The position numbers were made by a program, and so were the translations under genes. This document shows, piece by piece, positions 46,837 through 56,001 of a stretch of 64,000 nucleotides of DNA (positions are counted from its first letter, which is position 1; each line of letters starts with the position of its first letter). The DNA comes from Brevundimonas sp. GTDB lineage: Bacteria > Pseudomonadota > Alphaproteobacteria > Caulobacterales > Caulobacteraceae. The notes beneath the pieces are model-generated. The model saw only the letters and a list, made by a program, of their open reading frames with translations. It had not been told where the DNA came from and made no database searches. The DNA is taken from contig NZ_JAUXQZ010000014.1 of NCBI RefSeq assembly GCF_030682035.1, positions 124,001 to 188,000 of the forward strand, read 5' to 3'.

Positions 46837-49632
46837 TCAGTTGAAGTCGTAGCGCATCGAGACCGAGACCGTGCGGCCGCGCGGGTCGGCCACGCGCGGA
46901 TCCCAGCCAGCGCCCACCACGTTGTCCACGTTGTGGTAGGTGAACGGCGGGTCCTTGTCGAACAGGTTGATGACGCCGCCGGTCAGCGTCAGGTTCTTGA
47001 TGCCGGTGTAGGTGGTGAACAGGTTGAAGGTCGTGTAGGAAGCAACTTCCCGCGGCGGCGGCGGCGTGACGGAGTAGACCGACATGTCCTGGTCCTTGTA
47101 GCCGTCCTTGTAGTTGAACGAGGCCGTGGTGTTCCAGTCGTTCTTCTTGAAGCCGATGCTGCCCGAGGCCTTCCATGGCAGGTACAGCGTGGTGGACGAC
47201 CACTCGCCCACGAACTGCACCAAGGGCGCGGTCGAGATCAACCGTTCCTTGTGGCTGATCATCTTGGTGGCAGTGAGCTCGCTGCTGAGCACGCCGCCGG
47301 CCAGCTTGGCGGCATGACGCACGCTCATGTCCAGGCCCTTGGTTTCACTGTCTGCGGCGTTCACCCAGCCGGCCTGGATGTAGTCGACGTTGCCGGCGGC
47401 GTTGCGGATGAAGCTGTCGCGGAAGATGTCGTAGTTCGTGATCATGAACGTCGGCGACAGGCTGCGGATGCGGTCTTCCAGTTTCACCTGCCAGTAGTCG
47501 GCCGTGAACTGCAGCGAATCCAGCACCGAGAACGCCAGGCCCAGCGTGCCCTGGGTGGAGGTTTCGGGCTTGAGCGTGGGGTTGCCGCCGGTGCGATAGG
47601 GCTGGCTGACGATGGCGCACTGCGTCGGGTCGGTGGGGCACTTCTCGGGGTCGCTCCATTGACCGGTCAGGTTCAACGTGACCTGGCCTAGGTTCAGCTG
47701 TTGTGCCGTCGGCGCACGGAAGCCCGTGTTGTAGGAGCCGCGCATCAGGAAGTTCTTGCTCGGCTGGAACTTGAAGGCGATCTTCGGGTTGGTGGTGCCG
47801 CCGATCTTCGAGTACTCATCATGGCGCACCGCCAGTTGCAACTGCAGGCTCTGGCTCACCGGCACCAGCAGTTCGCCGTAGACGGCGCCGATCTCGCGCG
47901 AGGCATCGGGGGAGGCGGCATTGCCCGGGCAACCCATCACCGAGTTGGGCAGGGCTGCATTGGCCACCGTGAAGGTGCTCACGCAGGTGTAGTCCTCGCT
48001 GCCGCTGAAGTTGTAGGACTCCTTGCGGTATTCCGCCCCCAGGGCGAACTCCAGCGCGCCGGCGGGCAGCTTGAGCAGTTCGCCCGAGATGGCCCCGTCG
48101 AGTTGCACGAGGGTGGTGTCGCCACCGAACAGCCGGCCGCGCACCTTGGTCGATTCGATCAGGTCCTTGGCAGCCTGGGTCTGTTCCTGGCCGGGCATCA
48201 GGAAGGGGTTGATGATGCCGGTGGCCAGGGCGGCGATGAGCTTGTTCGTATCTGCGTAACCGTCGACCGCATGCGAGGAGGCTTCGGCCTTGCCCCAGGA
48301 CAGTCCGGCCTTGTAGCTGTAGGCGCCGATGTCGCCGTCGATGCCGGTGGACACGCGCGTATTCTTGGACTTGTTCTCCAGCGTGCGGTAGCCCCAGTCC
48401 CACATGCGCAGGCGGTAGGCAATGGGCTTGGTCGGGTCGAACTGGTTGGCGCCGTAGTCCTTGAGGTTCAGGTAGTGCGGGCCGCCCACGGGGTAGTTCG
48501 TCACCGCATTGGACGTGGTGCTGAACTGGTAGGGCGTGAACTCGGCCTTGCTGTCGGTTTGCGAGCCCACGATCTCGACGAAGGCCGTGTGGGCGGCGCC
48601 GAGCTTCTTCGTGCCGCGCGCCACCAGGGTCACCGCGTCCTTGGGCGCGGTGAGCATGAACTGGCGCCCGTAGTCGGTGCCGCAGCGGTACAGGCTGTTG
48701 GCGGTGGTGTAGCCGAACTTGCTCCACAGCTGGACGTTCGGCGCCAGGGGCACGCCGAAAGGCACGTCTTCGCAGTCACCCTGCATCGCCAGCAGGTTCA
48801 GGTTGGTGTACTTCAGGGGGTCGGTCGCGCCGACGGTGGAGCCCGTGGTGGCCAGCGCGGTGCCGGCTGCGCCGATGATGTTGGCGTGGGGTGCACTGGT
48901 GGTGTCGGGCGAAAGGCCACGCTCGGGCTGGAAGCCGGTGGCCCAGGAGCGGTCGATACCGCGCAGGATGGTGGTCTTGTCCACCGTCAGGCTGGCCATC
49001 AGGTTGAAGCCGTCCGTGTCCAGCCTGCCTTTGCCTGCGGTGATGAAGGCGCTCTTCGTGTCACCCCCGCCCGAGGCCAGTGGCTTGGTCAAAGTACCGC
49101 CAACGGAGACGCCCGTGAAGTCGTTCTTCAGGATGAAGTTGATCACGCCACCGATGGCGTCGGTGCCGTAAATGGCCGACGCGCCGTCCTTGAGCACTTC
49201 CACCCGCGCGACGGCTTCCATCGGAATGGTATTCAGGTCTACCGCGCCGCCGCTGGTGCCGTGGGTAGGCATGCGACGGCCGTTGAGCAGCACCAGCGTG
49301 CCGGTGGGGCCCAGGCCGCGCAGGTTGGCGAACGACGCGCCGCCGGTCAGGCGGTCTTGCTCGGCGCCGAAGACGTTGTTGCGCGAGGTGGCGTTGTCCA
49401 CATTGGCCGAGTTGGCCGATAGCGTGCGGAGCAACTCCTCGGCGGAGGCCACGCCCATCTGCTTGATATCGGACGCGGTGATCACCTGCAGCGGCAGCGC
49501 CCCTTCGTCCGCGAGCCGCTTGATGCTCGAGCCCGTGATTTCCACGCGTTGGGGGGTGCTGGTGGTTTGCGCCAGCGCATGGGTGGCCAAACCCAGCAGC
49601 GCCAGGCTGCCGACCAGGGTCTTCATCTTCAT
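46837..49632 (-). CDS. TonB-dependent outer-membrane receptor
   Basis: A 931-residue beta-barrel receptor. The signal peptide ends at ATHALAQ (about residue 22). A plug domain follows (LPLQVITASDIKQMGVASAE, FANLRGLGPTGTLVLLNGRR, AVARVEVLKDGASAIYGTDA, IGGVINFILK). The long barrel ends RGRTVSVSMRYDFN, with an extra asparagine after the usual terminal aromatic. TonB-box-like residues near RVEITGSS are visible. The long extracellular loops with several cysteine pairs suggest a large organic ligand, not a simple siderophore. GGAGGAG precedes the ATG. No Fur box or TonB genes are seen. Genes either side (ldcA and an AmpG-like permease) hint at murein-related ligands, but this is speculation. Confidence 0.93.
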   Translation of the reverse strand: MKMKTLVGSLALLGLATHALAQTTSTPQRVEITGSSIKRLADEGALPLQVITASDIKQMGVASAEELLRTLSANSANVDNATSRNNVFGAEQDRLTGGASFANLRGLGPTGTLVLLNGRRMPTHGTSGGAVDLNTIPMEAVARVEVLKDGASAIYGTDAIGGVINFILKNDFTGVSVGGTLTKPLASGGGDTKSAFITAGKGRLDTDGFNLMASLTVDKTTILRGIDRSWATGFQPERGLSPDTTSAPHANIIGAAGTALATTGSTVGATDPLKYTNLNLLAMQGDCEDVPFGVPLAPNVQLWSKFGYTTANSLYRCGTDYGRQFMLTAPKDAVTLVARGTKKLGAAHTAFVEIVGSQTDSKAEFTPYQFSTTSNAVTNYPVGGPHYLNLKDYGANQFDPTKPIAYRLRMWDWGYRTLENKSKNTRVSTGIDGDIGAYSYKAGLSWGKAEASSHAVDGYADTNKLIAALATGIINPFLMPGQEQTQAAKDLIESTKVRGRLFGGDTTLVQLDGAISGELLKLPAGALEFALGAEYRKESYNFSGSEDYTCVSTFTVANAALPNSVMGCPGNAASPDASREIGAVYGELLVPVSQSLQLQLAVRHDEYSKIGGTTNPKIAFKFQPSKNFLMRGSYNTGFRAPTAQQLNLGQVTLNLTGQWSDPEKCPTDPTQCAIVSQPYRTGGNPTLKPETSTQGTLGLAFSVLDSLQFTADYWQVKLEDRIRSLSPTFMITNYDIFRDSFIRNAAGNVDYIQAGWVNAADSETKGLDMSVRHAAKLAGGVLSSELTATKMISHKERLISTAPLVQFVGEWSSTTLYLPWKASGSIGFKKNDWNTTASFNYKDGYKDQDMSVYSVTPPPPREVASYTTFNLFTTYTGIKNLTLTGGVINLFDKDPPFTYHNVDNVVGAGWDPRVADPRGRTVSVSMRYDFN

Positions 49633-49813
49633 TCGGGTCTCCTCCAGACAAAGGACTCAATTCCGCGCTGCACGCGGATACACAACTTCACAGTGTCGCC
49701 GTGGATCGACGCACGGGGCAATCGGGACAAGCTCGGCCTGTGGGTTTCTTGCCAACCGGCCGCCACGCCGTTCCATGTGAACATCGCGCCCTGCCCTTCG
49801 AGCCCGCACGCGC

Positions 49814-51091
49814 ATGAACCCCGCACACCCCTGGCGCTGGATCCCCACGCTGTATTTCGCGCAAGGCCTGCCCTATGTGGTGGTGATGACGCTGGCGGTG
49901 GTGCTCTACAAGAACCTGGGCGTCTCCAATACCGAGATCGCCCTGTATACGAGCTGGCTCTACCTGCCCTGGGTGATCAAGCCGCTGTGGGGGCCGCTGG
50001 TCGATCTGCTGGGCACCAAACGGCGCTGGATCGTCGCCATGCAGTTCGTCGTGGGTGCGGCGCTGGCCATGGTGGCGCTGGCGCTGCCGGCGCCGAAATT
50101 CCTGCAGATGACGCTGGCGGTCTTCTGGCTGATGGCCTTCGCCTCGGCCACGCACGATATCGCCGCCGACGGCTTCTACATGCTGGCGCTGACGCAGCGC
50201 ACGCAGTCGGCTTTCGTGGGGGTGCGCAGCACGTTTTACCGGCTGGCGATGATCGCCGGCCAGGGCGGCCTGGTCTATCTGGCGGGCTGGCTGCACGAGC
50301 GCAGCGGCGACGTGGTGCAGGCCTGGGTGGGCGTCTTCGCGCTGCTGGCGGCGGCGTTCGGCGCGGCGGCGCTCTACCACCTGTGGGCGCTGCCGCGGCC
50401 GGCGCTCGACCGGCCGGTGCCGCGCGGCGCGCATTTCTGGGTCGATTTCGGCGCCGTCTTCGCGGCCTTCTTCCGCCAGCCGGACATCGCTCGCATCCTG
50501 GGCTTCCTGCTGCTGTATCGCTTCGCCGAGGCGCAGCTGCTCAAGCTGGTGACGCCCTTCCTGCTCGACCCGCAGAGCCTGGGCGGCCTGGGGCTGAAGA
50601 CGCAGGAGGTGGGCATCGCCTATGGCACCGTGGGCGTCACCGCGCTCACCCTGGGCGGGCTGCTCGGCGGCTGGGTGATCTCACGCCGCGGGCTGCGCCG
50701 CATGCTGTGGCCGCTGATGATCTGCATGCACCTGCCCAACACCGTATTCGTGGCGCTGGCCTGGTGGCAGCCCACCGGCCTGGCGCTGGTCAGCGCGGCC
50801 ATCGCCGTGGAGCAGTTCGGCTACGGCTTCGGCTTCACCGCCTACATGGTGTTCATGCTGATGGTGGCCGGCGGTGCGCAGGGCACGCGCATCCACAAGA
50901 CCGCGCACTACGCGCTATGCACCGGCTTCATGGCCCTGGGCATGATGCTGCCCGGCATGTGGGCGGGCTGGCTGCAGACGCAGCTGGGCTACCTGAACTT
51001 CTTCATCTGGGCCTGCGTGGCCACGCTGCCCTCCTTCGTGGCCGCCGCGCTGGTGCGCATCGACCCGGAGTTCGGGCGCAAGGCCACCTGA
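49814..51091 (+). CDS. AmpG-like major facilitator superfamily permease
   Basis: A 425-residue membrane protein with twelve predicted helices. PWRWIPTLYFAQGLPYVVVM at the N-terminus, then SWLYLPWVIKPLWGPLVDLL and ASATHDIAADGFYMLALT, match the AmpG/acetyl-CoA transporter-like MFS branch. AmpG imports anhydromuropeptides into the cytoplasm, but this branch also includes permeases of other functions. The nearby ldcA, whose product acts on imported muropeptides, makes a recycling role reasonable. It is divergent from the TonB-dependent receptor across 180 bp. Confidence 0.85.
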   Translation: MNPAHPWRWIPTLYFAQGLPYVVVMTLAVVLYKNLGVSNTEIALYTSWLYLPWVIKPLWGPLVDLLGTKRRWIVAMQFVVGAALAMVALALPAPKFLQMTLAVFWLMAFASATHDIAADGFYMLALTQRTQSAFVGVRSTFYRLAMIAGQGGLVYLAGWLHERSGDVVQAWVGVFALLAAAFGAAALYHLWALPRPALDRPVPRGAHFWVDFGAVFAAFFRQPDIARILGFLLLYRFAEAQLLKLVTPFLLDPQSLGGLGLKTQEVGIAYGTVGVTALTLGGLLGGWVISRRGLRRMLWPLMICMHLPNTVFVALAWWQPTGLALVSAAIAVEQFGYGFGFTAYMVFMLMVAGGAQGTRIHKTAHYALCTGFMALGMMLPGMWAGWLQTQLGYLNFFIWACVATLPSFVAAALVRIDPEFGRKAT

Positions 51092-51123
51092 CGCGGCCCG
51101 CAGCGCGGCGGGGTGCGCAGCGG

Positions 51124-51861
51124 TCAGCGCTCGGCCTGGCCGCCACCTCGCAACGCCAGCCAGGCCAGCACCGCCAGCGGCGCGGTGTCGGCACGCAGCA
51201 CGCGCGGGCCGAGGGCCGTGGCGACGAAACCCTGGGCGGTGGCGGCGGCTTCCTCGGCCGCGGTGAGGCCGCCTTCCGGGCCGCTGAGTGCGGTGATGGC
51301 CCCGGCTTGCGGCATCTGCAGGCGGGCCAGCGGCTGCGCTTCAAGCCGCAGGCTCAGCACCAGCCGCAGGCCGGCGCGCGCCTGCGGCAGCCACTCGGCC
51401 AGCGTGAGCACGGCCGCCACCTCGGGCACGCGGGCGCGCCCGCACTGCTCGCACGCCGCCTGGGCGATGGCCTGCCAGTGTGCGCACTTGCGCTGGGCGC
51501 GCTCGCCGGCCAGGCGCAGCACCGAACGCTCGGTGAGCAGCGGCTGGATGCGCGCCACGCCGAGCTCGCAGGCCTTCTCGACCAGCGTGTCCATGCGTTC
51601 GTTGGCGGGCATGCCCAGGGCCAGCGTCACGGCGTGGGGCAGCTCGTTGTTCACGGGCCTGCCGCTGCCGACATGCACCCGCACTTCGCTGCGGCCCACC
51701 GCCAGCACCTGCGCCGGCCAGTCGCTGCCGGCGCCGTCGAAGAGCACCAGCCCATCGCCGGGCTGCACGCGGCGCACCTGCGCGTGCCGGGTGGCACCGG
51801 GCGGCAGCACGAGTTCGGCGCCGGCCACCAGCGGTGCGGCCACGAACAGGCGCATCGTCAT
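51124..51861 (-). CDS. rsmE: 16S rRNA (uracil-1498-N3)-methyltransferase
   Basis: A 245-residue SPOUT-fold methyltransferase acting on assembled 30S subunits. The N-terminal PUA-like part starts MRLFVAAPL. KACELGVARIQPLLTERSVL, QAACEQCGRARVPEV and the knot motif ALSGPEGGLTAAEEAAA with VLRADTAPLAVL are typical. The usual start may be the second methionine, since ATG-ACG-ATG is in frame. It overlaps the upstream amidase gene by 4 nt (ATGA). Confidence 0.96.
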   Translation of the reverse strand: MTMRLFVAAPLVAGAELVLPPGATRHAQVRRVQPGDGLVLFDGAGSDWPAQVLAVGRSEVRVHVGSGRPVNNELPHAVTLALGMPANERMDTLVEKACELGVARIQPLLTERSVLRLAGERAQRKCAHWQAIAQAACEQCGRARVPEVAAVLTLAEWLPQARAGLRLVLSLRLEAQPLARLQMPQAGAITALSGPEGGLTAAEEAAATAQGFVATALGPRVLRADTAPLAVLAWLALRGGGQAER

Positions 51862-53204
51862 GACGCGACCCGCGCTTCCACCGCCAGCGCCACGCCGGCC
51901 AGCGCGGCGTCTTGTCCGGCCGGGGCGGCCAGCATCAGGCCCACGGGCAGCTCGCCCGCCGCGTGGCAGGGCAGCGTGAAGGCGCAGCCGTCGAGGAAGT
52001 TGATGGCGAAGGTGTTGCGCAAGAGCAGGGCGTTGGCCTTGAAGAAAGCCTCGTCGCTGGCCACCAGTTCGGCGATGGGCGGGGCGGTGATCGGCACCGT
52101 GGGGCAGATCAGGGCATCGAAGCCCGAGAGCCGCTGCGTCACGCGCGCCATCCAGTCGCGCCGCCGCTGCTGCATGGTGATGTAGTCCGCCGCGCTCACG
52201 CCCTCACCCGGGGCAATGCGCGCGGCCACGCGCGGGTCGAAGCGCTCGCGCCGGGTTTGCATGGCCTGGCGGTGCGTGACCCAGGCCTCGACCGCCGAGA
52301 AGCCGCCCGGGGCGTTGATCTGCGCGATCTCGGCCAGCTCGGCCAGCGGCAGCTCGACGATCACCGCGCCGGCGGCCGACAGCCGCGCCAGCGCGCGCTC
52401 CAGGGCCGTGGCCACCGCGGGCTCCAGCGCGTCGAGCATCAGCGTGCGCGGCAGCGCCAGGCGCAGCCCGGCCACGCCGCGCGCGGCCACGGGCAGCGGC
52501 GCGCCGGCGAGCACGCCGTCGACGACCAGGCAGTCGGCCACCGAACGCGTCATCGCGCACACCGTATCGAGCGTGAACGACAGTGGAAAGGCGCCGGCCA
52601 GCGGCGTGCGCGCCTGCGTATTTTTGAACCCCACCAGCCCGCACAGTGCGGCCGGGATGCGGATCGAGCCGCCGGTGTCCGACCCCAGGCCGGCCACCGC
52701 CAGGCCCAGCGCCACCGAGACCGCCGCGCCGGAGGACGAGCCGCCGGGGATGCGCGCCACGGTCGGGTCGGCGGCCGTCGCAGCGGGATTTCGCGGCGTG
52801 CCGTAGTGCGGGTTGAGGCCCACGCCCGAGAACGCGAACTCGCTCATATTCGTCAGGCCGACGATGGCCGCGCCGGCCGCGCGCAACCGGGCCACCGCCT
52901 CGGCATCGCGCAGCGCCGCGGGCGCATCCTGGCGCAGCACCGCGCCGGCCCGCGTGGTGCGCCCGGCGATGTCGTACAGGTCCTTCACCGTCACCGGCAG
53001 GCCCGCCAGCGGGGGCAGCGGCCGGCCCGCCGCCTGGGCTTCGTCGGCGGCCCTGGCTGCGGCCATTGCCGGCTCGGCAAAGAGTGCGGTGAAGACATGC
53101 GCCGCGGCCGGCGCGGCGGCGCCGGCGAGCACTTGCTCGATGAGCGCCTGGTGGGCGCCGGGGGCGGTCAGCCGCTGGCGCAGGGTTTGGATGGTCGGCA
53201 ACAC
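51858..53204 (-). CDS. Amidase signature-family hydrolase
   Basis: A 448-residue amidase. The Ser-cisSer-Lys triad is visible: lysine in GLPVTVKDLYDIAG, GSSSGAAVSVALGLA for the cis-serine and GLGSDTGGSIRIPAALCGLV for the nucleophile. The length and lack of GatA-type C-terminal features suggest a general amidase rather than Glu-tRNA amidotransferase; no gatB or gatC is near. GGAG precedes the GTG at 53204, which is preferred over the far longer open frame that runs into neighbouring genes. Translation is coupled to rsmE. Confidence 0.93.
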   Translation of the reverse strand: MLPTIQTLRQRLTAPGAHQALIEQVLAGAAAPAAAHVFTALFAEPAMAAARAADEAQAAGRPLPPLAGLPVTVKDLYDIAGRTTRAGAVLRQDAPAALRDAEAVARLRAAGAAIVGLTNMSEFAFSGVGLNPHYGTPRNPAATAADPTVARIPGGSSSGAAVSVALGLAVAGLGSDTGGSIRIPAALCGLVGFKNTQARTPLAGAFPLSFTLDTVCAMTRSVADCLVVDGVLAGAPLPVAARGVAGLRLALPRTLMLDALEPAVATALERALARLSAAGAVIVELPLAELAEIAQINAPGGFSAVEAWVTHRQAMQTRRERFDPRVAARIAPGEGVSAADYITMQQRRRDWMARVTQRLSGFDALICPTVPITAPPIAELVASDEAFFKANALLLRNTFAINFLDGCAFTLPCHAAGELPVGLMLAAPAGQDAALAGVALAVEARVAS

Positions 53205-53308
53205 GGGGTGTCTCCTCGTGGGTGCGGGACGCGTTGGCGGGCGTTCGCCCGGCGGGCCATTCTTGCCGATGACCGCGCGCGGTTGAGCCAGTCGAGTGTG
53301 GGCATGGG

Positions 53309-53767
53309 TCAGCGCGGCCAGACGATGTCGAAGCGCTTGCGCCCGTGGATGCGATAGACGCCGAAGTCGGCGACGTCGAGGGTGGCGATGCGCTGGATGC
53401 CGGTGGTCTCGGCCAGCCAGACGAGTTCGATGTCGGCCCAGTCGGCGTCCAGGTCGGCGTACTTGTCCAGCAGCACGGCGATGCGGCCATAGGCTGCGGC
53501 GTCGGGCGCGGCCACGCTCACGACACCGGATGCGACTGTGCGCGCCAGCGCCGGCCGCAGCCAGCCAGGCAGGAAGTGGGCCGCCTCGACCAGCACCGAC
53601 GGCACCGACCACAGCGGCCGAAGCTGGCCGCTGAGCCAGGCCGTCGCGGCGGCGTGGAGCCGCTCCCGGCGGTCGAAGAGCGACACCAGGAAGCCGGTGT
53701 CGAGAAGCACTGCTTCGCGGCTCGGCGCCGGCAGTCTTGTCTTGGATAGGCCGTGCCGATCCGTCAT
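53309..53767 (-). CDS. PIN-domain toxin
   Basis: A 152-residue PIN-domain protein. Acidic positions: VLLDTGFLVSLFDRRE, VPSVLVEAAHFLPGW, DADWADIELVWLAE and RIATLDVADFGVYR. The domain is complete, so ribonuclease activity is expected. The first 18 residues are an unconserved tail. Its start overlaps by 4 nt the ribbon-helix-helix antitoxin gene, forming a VapBC-like pair. It is a sixth TA pair in the window, away from the main cluster. Confidence 0.88.
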   Translation of the reverse strand: MTDRHGLSKTRLPAPSREAVLLDTGFLVSLFDRRERLHAAATAWLSGQLRPLWSVPSVLVEAAHFLPGWLRPALARTVASGVVSVAAPDAAAYGRIAVLLDKYADLDADWADIELVWLAETTGIQRIATLDVADFGVYRIHGRKRFDIVWPR

Positions 53768-54123
53768 CGCGCCGTGCGCGGCTTGGCCTCGGCGCGGGGC
53801 CGCGCCGCCGTCTGATCGGCGCGGGGCCGTGCCTCCCGCTTGGCCGCATGCCGGCGCTCGAAGGCGGCGCGCACGCCGGCCTTGTCCGCCGGGCCAACGC
53901 CCTCGACGCAGCCGATCAGCCCGAGCGCCTCGAAGGCACGGTAGTTGGCGCTGGGTTCGGCGGGTGCAGGCGCGGCGGCGCCGCGCGAACCACGGCGTGG
54001 CGGCTGCGCCAGATACTCGGCCAGCACTTCCTGCACCACCAGGCTCTTGGTCACGCCGCGCTCGGCGCAATGCAACTCGAGCGCCGAGGCGAGTTCCGGT
54101 TGCAGGCGAACGGTCAGCGTCAT
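53764..54123 (-). CDS. Ribbon-helix-helix (CopG/Arc-like) antitoxin
   Basis: A 119-residue protein. The first 45 residues, MTLTVRLQPELASALELHCA and RGVTKSLVVQEVLAEYL, are a ribbon-helix-helix DNA-binding domain. The rest is a basic, low-complexity region (RHAAKREARPRADQTAARPR) that is unusual for a toxin-binding tail. A short segment in the middle (NYRAFEALGLIGCVEG) is a better candidate for toxin contact. It precedes and overlaps the PIN toxin gene by 4 nt. Confidence 0.83.
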   Translation of the reverse strand: MTLTVRLQPELASALELHCAERGVTKSLVVQEVLAEYLAQPPRRGSRGAAAPAPAEPSANYRAFEALGLIGCVEGVGPADKAGVRAAFERRHAAKREARPRADQTAARPRAEAKPRTAR

Positions 54124-54209
54124 GGTCGACCCCGAAAGTAATACATGATCCGACGTCAGTGTAATACGAATCGAAGCCGCCTCGCGTCAGGCGCCCGCGG
54201 CGGCCAGGC

Positions 54210-55646
54210 TCATTCGACCGCCTTGACCATGTCCTCGACGACCTTCTTCGCGTCGCCGAAGACCATCATCGTCTTGTCCATGTAGAACAGTTCGTTGTCC
54301 AGCCCGGCGTAGCCGCTGGCCATGCTGCGCTTGTTGACGATCACGGTCTTGGCCTTGAAGGCTTCCAGGATCGGCATGCCGTAGATGGCACTGCCCTTTT
54401 GCAGCGCGGCGGGGTTCACCACGTCGTTGGCGCCCAGGATGATGGCCACGTCGGCCTGGGCAAATTCGCCGTTGATGTCTTCCATCTCGAAGACCTGCTC
54501 GTAGGGCACCTCGGCTTCGGCGAGCAGCACGTTCATGTGCCCCGGCATGCGCCCGGCCACCGGGTGAATGGCGTATTTCACCGTGATGCCCTTGTGCTTG
54601 AGCTTCTCGGCGAGCTCGTTGACGGCGTGCTGCGCGCGCGCCACCGCCAGGCCGTAGCCGGGGACGATGATCACGGTCTCGGCCTGGCTGAGCATGAACG
54701 CCGCGTCGTCGGCGCTGCCCGTCTTCACCGGGCGCTGCGCCGCGCCACCGGTGGCTACTGCGGCGACCTCGCCGCCGAAGCCGCCCAGGATGACGTTGAA
54801 GAACGAGCGGTTCATCGCCTTGCACATGATGTACGAGAGGATCGCGCCTGAGCTGCCGACCAGGCTGCCCGCGACGATGAGCATGGCGTTGTTCAGGCTG
54901 AAGCCGATGCCCGCCGCCGCCCAGCCCGAGTAGCTGTTGAGCATGCTCACCACCACCGGCATGTCGGCGCCGCCGATGGGAATGATGATCAGCACCCCCA
55001 TCACGAAGGCCAGCGCCAGCATGGCGAAGAACGCCGGCCAGCTCTCGGTGAAGGTGAACGCCAGGCCCAGGCCGAGCATGGCCAGCCCGAGCGCCAGGTT
55101 GACCTTGTGCTGACCGGTGAAGGTGACCGGCGCGCCCTGGAAGAGGCGGAATTTGTATTTGCCACTGAGCTTGCCGAAGGCGATCACCGAGCCGCTGAAG
55201 GTGATGGCGCCGATGGCTGCGCCCAGGAAGAGTTCGAAACGGTTGCCGGTGGGAATGAGTCTGCCCTTGGCGACGATGCCGAAAGCCCAGGGTTCGGCCA
55301 CCGCGGCCACGGCGATGAAGACCGCAGCCAGGCCGATCATGCTGTGCATGAAGGCCACCAGCTCGGGCATCTTGGTCATCTCCACGCGCCGGGCCATGAC
55401 GGTGCCGGCGGCGCCGCCGGCGAGCAGACCGACGAGGACCCAGACCATGCCCTGCCAGTGCATCTGGCCCTTGAACATCGAGAACTGCACGATGAGCGCG
55501 CCGGTGGTGACCACGGCGACGGCCATCCCGACCATGCCGAAGAGGTTGCCGCGGATCGAGGTGGTGGGGTGGGAGAGGCCCTTGAGCGCCTGGATGAAAC
55601 AGACGCTGGCCACCAGGTAGAGCAGGGCGACGAGGTTCAGACTCAT
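54210..55646 (-). CDS. pntB: NAD(P) transhydrogenase subunit beta
   Basis: A 478-residue membrane subunit of the proton-translocating transhydrogenase, which makes NADPH from NADH using the proton gradient. About eight membrane helices occupy residues 1-270, then the NADP-binding dIII domain. Seen: LSHPTTSIRGNLFGMVGMAV, MPVVVSMLNSYSGWAAAGIG, IIVPGYGLAVARAQHAVNEL, AIHPVAGRMPGHMNVLLAEA and VILGANDVVNPAAL. The ATG overlaps the pntAB stop by 4 nt. It ends the pntAA-pntAB-pntB operon. Confidence 0.96.
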   Translation of the reverse strand: MSLNLVALLYLVASVCFIQALKGLSHPTTSIRGNLFGMVGMAVAVVTTGALIVQFSMFKGQMHWQGMVWVLVGLLAGGAAGTVMARRVEMTKMPELVAFMHSMIGLAAVFIAVAAVAEPWAFGIVAKGRLIPTGNRFELFLGAAIGAITFSGSVIAFGKLSGKYKFRLFQGAPVTFTGQHKVNLALGLAMLGLGLAFTFTESWPAFFAMLALAFVMGVLIIIPIGGADMPVVVSMLNSYSGWAAAGIGFSLNNAMLIVAGSLVGSSGAILSYIMCKAMNRSFFNVILGGFGGEVAAVATGGAAQRPVKTGSADDAAFMLSQAETVIIVPGYGLAVARAQHAVNELAEKLKHKGITVKYAIHPVAGRMPGHMNVLLAEAEVPYEQVFEMEDINGEFAQADVAIILGANDVVNPAALQKGSAIYGMPILEAFKAKTVIVNKRSMASGYAGLDNELFYMDKTMMVFGDAKKVVEDMVKAVE

Positions 55647-55972
55647 GGCTGGCCCCCCTCGGCCCTGGCCGCGGGCGCCTTCTTCTCCTTTTTCTTGAAC
55701 ATCTCGAGCATGCGCCGCGTGACGAGGAAGCCGCCGAAGACGTTGACGGCGGCCAGCGCCACGGCGAGCACGCCCATGGTCTTGCCCAAGGGGGTTTCGG
55801 TGAGCGCGGCGGCCAGCATGGCGCCGACGATGACGATGGCCGAGATGGCGTTGGTGACGGCCATCAGCGGCGTGTGCAGCGCCGGGGTCACGGTCCACAC
55901 CACGTGGTAGCCCACGTAGATGGCGAGCACGAAGATGATGAGGTTGGTGATGGTGGGGCTGACGATGTCCAT
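55643..55972 (-). CDS. pntAB: NAD(P) transhydrogenase subunit alpha, membrane part
   Basis: A 109-residue protein with three or four membrane helices (ITNLIIFVLAIYVGYHVVW, AISAIVIVGAMLAAALTE, LAVALAAVNVFGGFLVTRRM). It corresponds to the C-terminal dII part of E. coli PntA, here a separate gene as in Rhodospirillum and many Burkholderiales. The C-terminus has a lysine-rich tail. The ATG at 55972 matches the family start MDIVSPTITNL. It is 29 bp after pntAA and overlaps pntB by 4 nt. Confidence 0.95.
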   Translation of the reverse strand: MDIVSPTITNLIIFVLAIYVGYHVVWTVTPALHTPLMAVTNAISAIVIVGAMLAAALTETPLGKTMGVLAVALAAVNVFGGFLVTRRMLEMFKKKEKKAPAARAEGGQP

Positions 55973-56001
55973 GCTTGTTTCCTCAGTGCCGGGGCGTGGG
56001 G

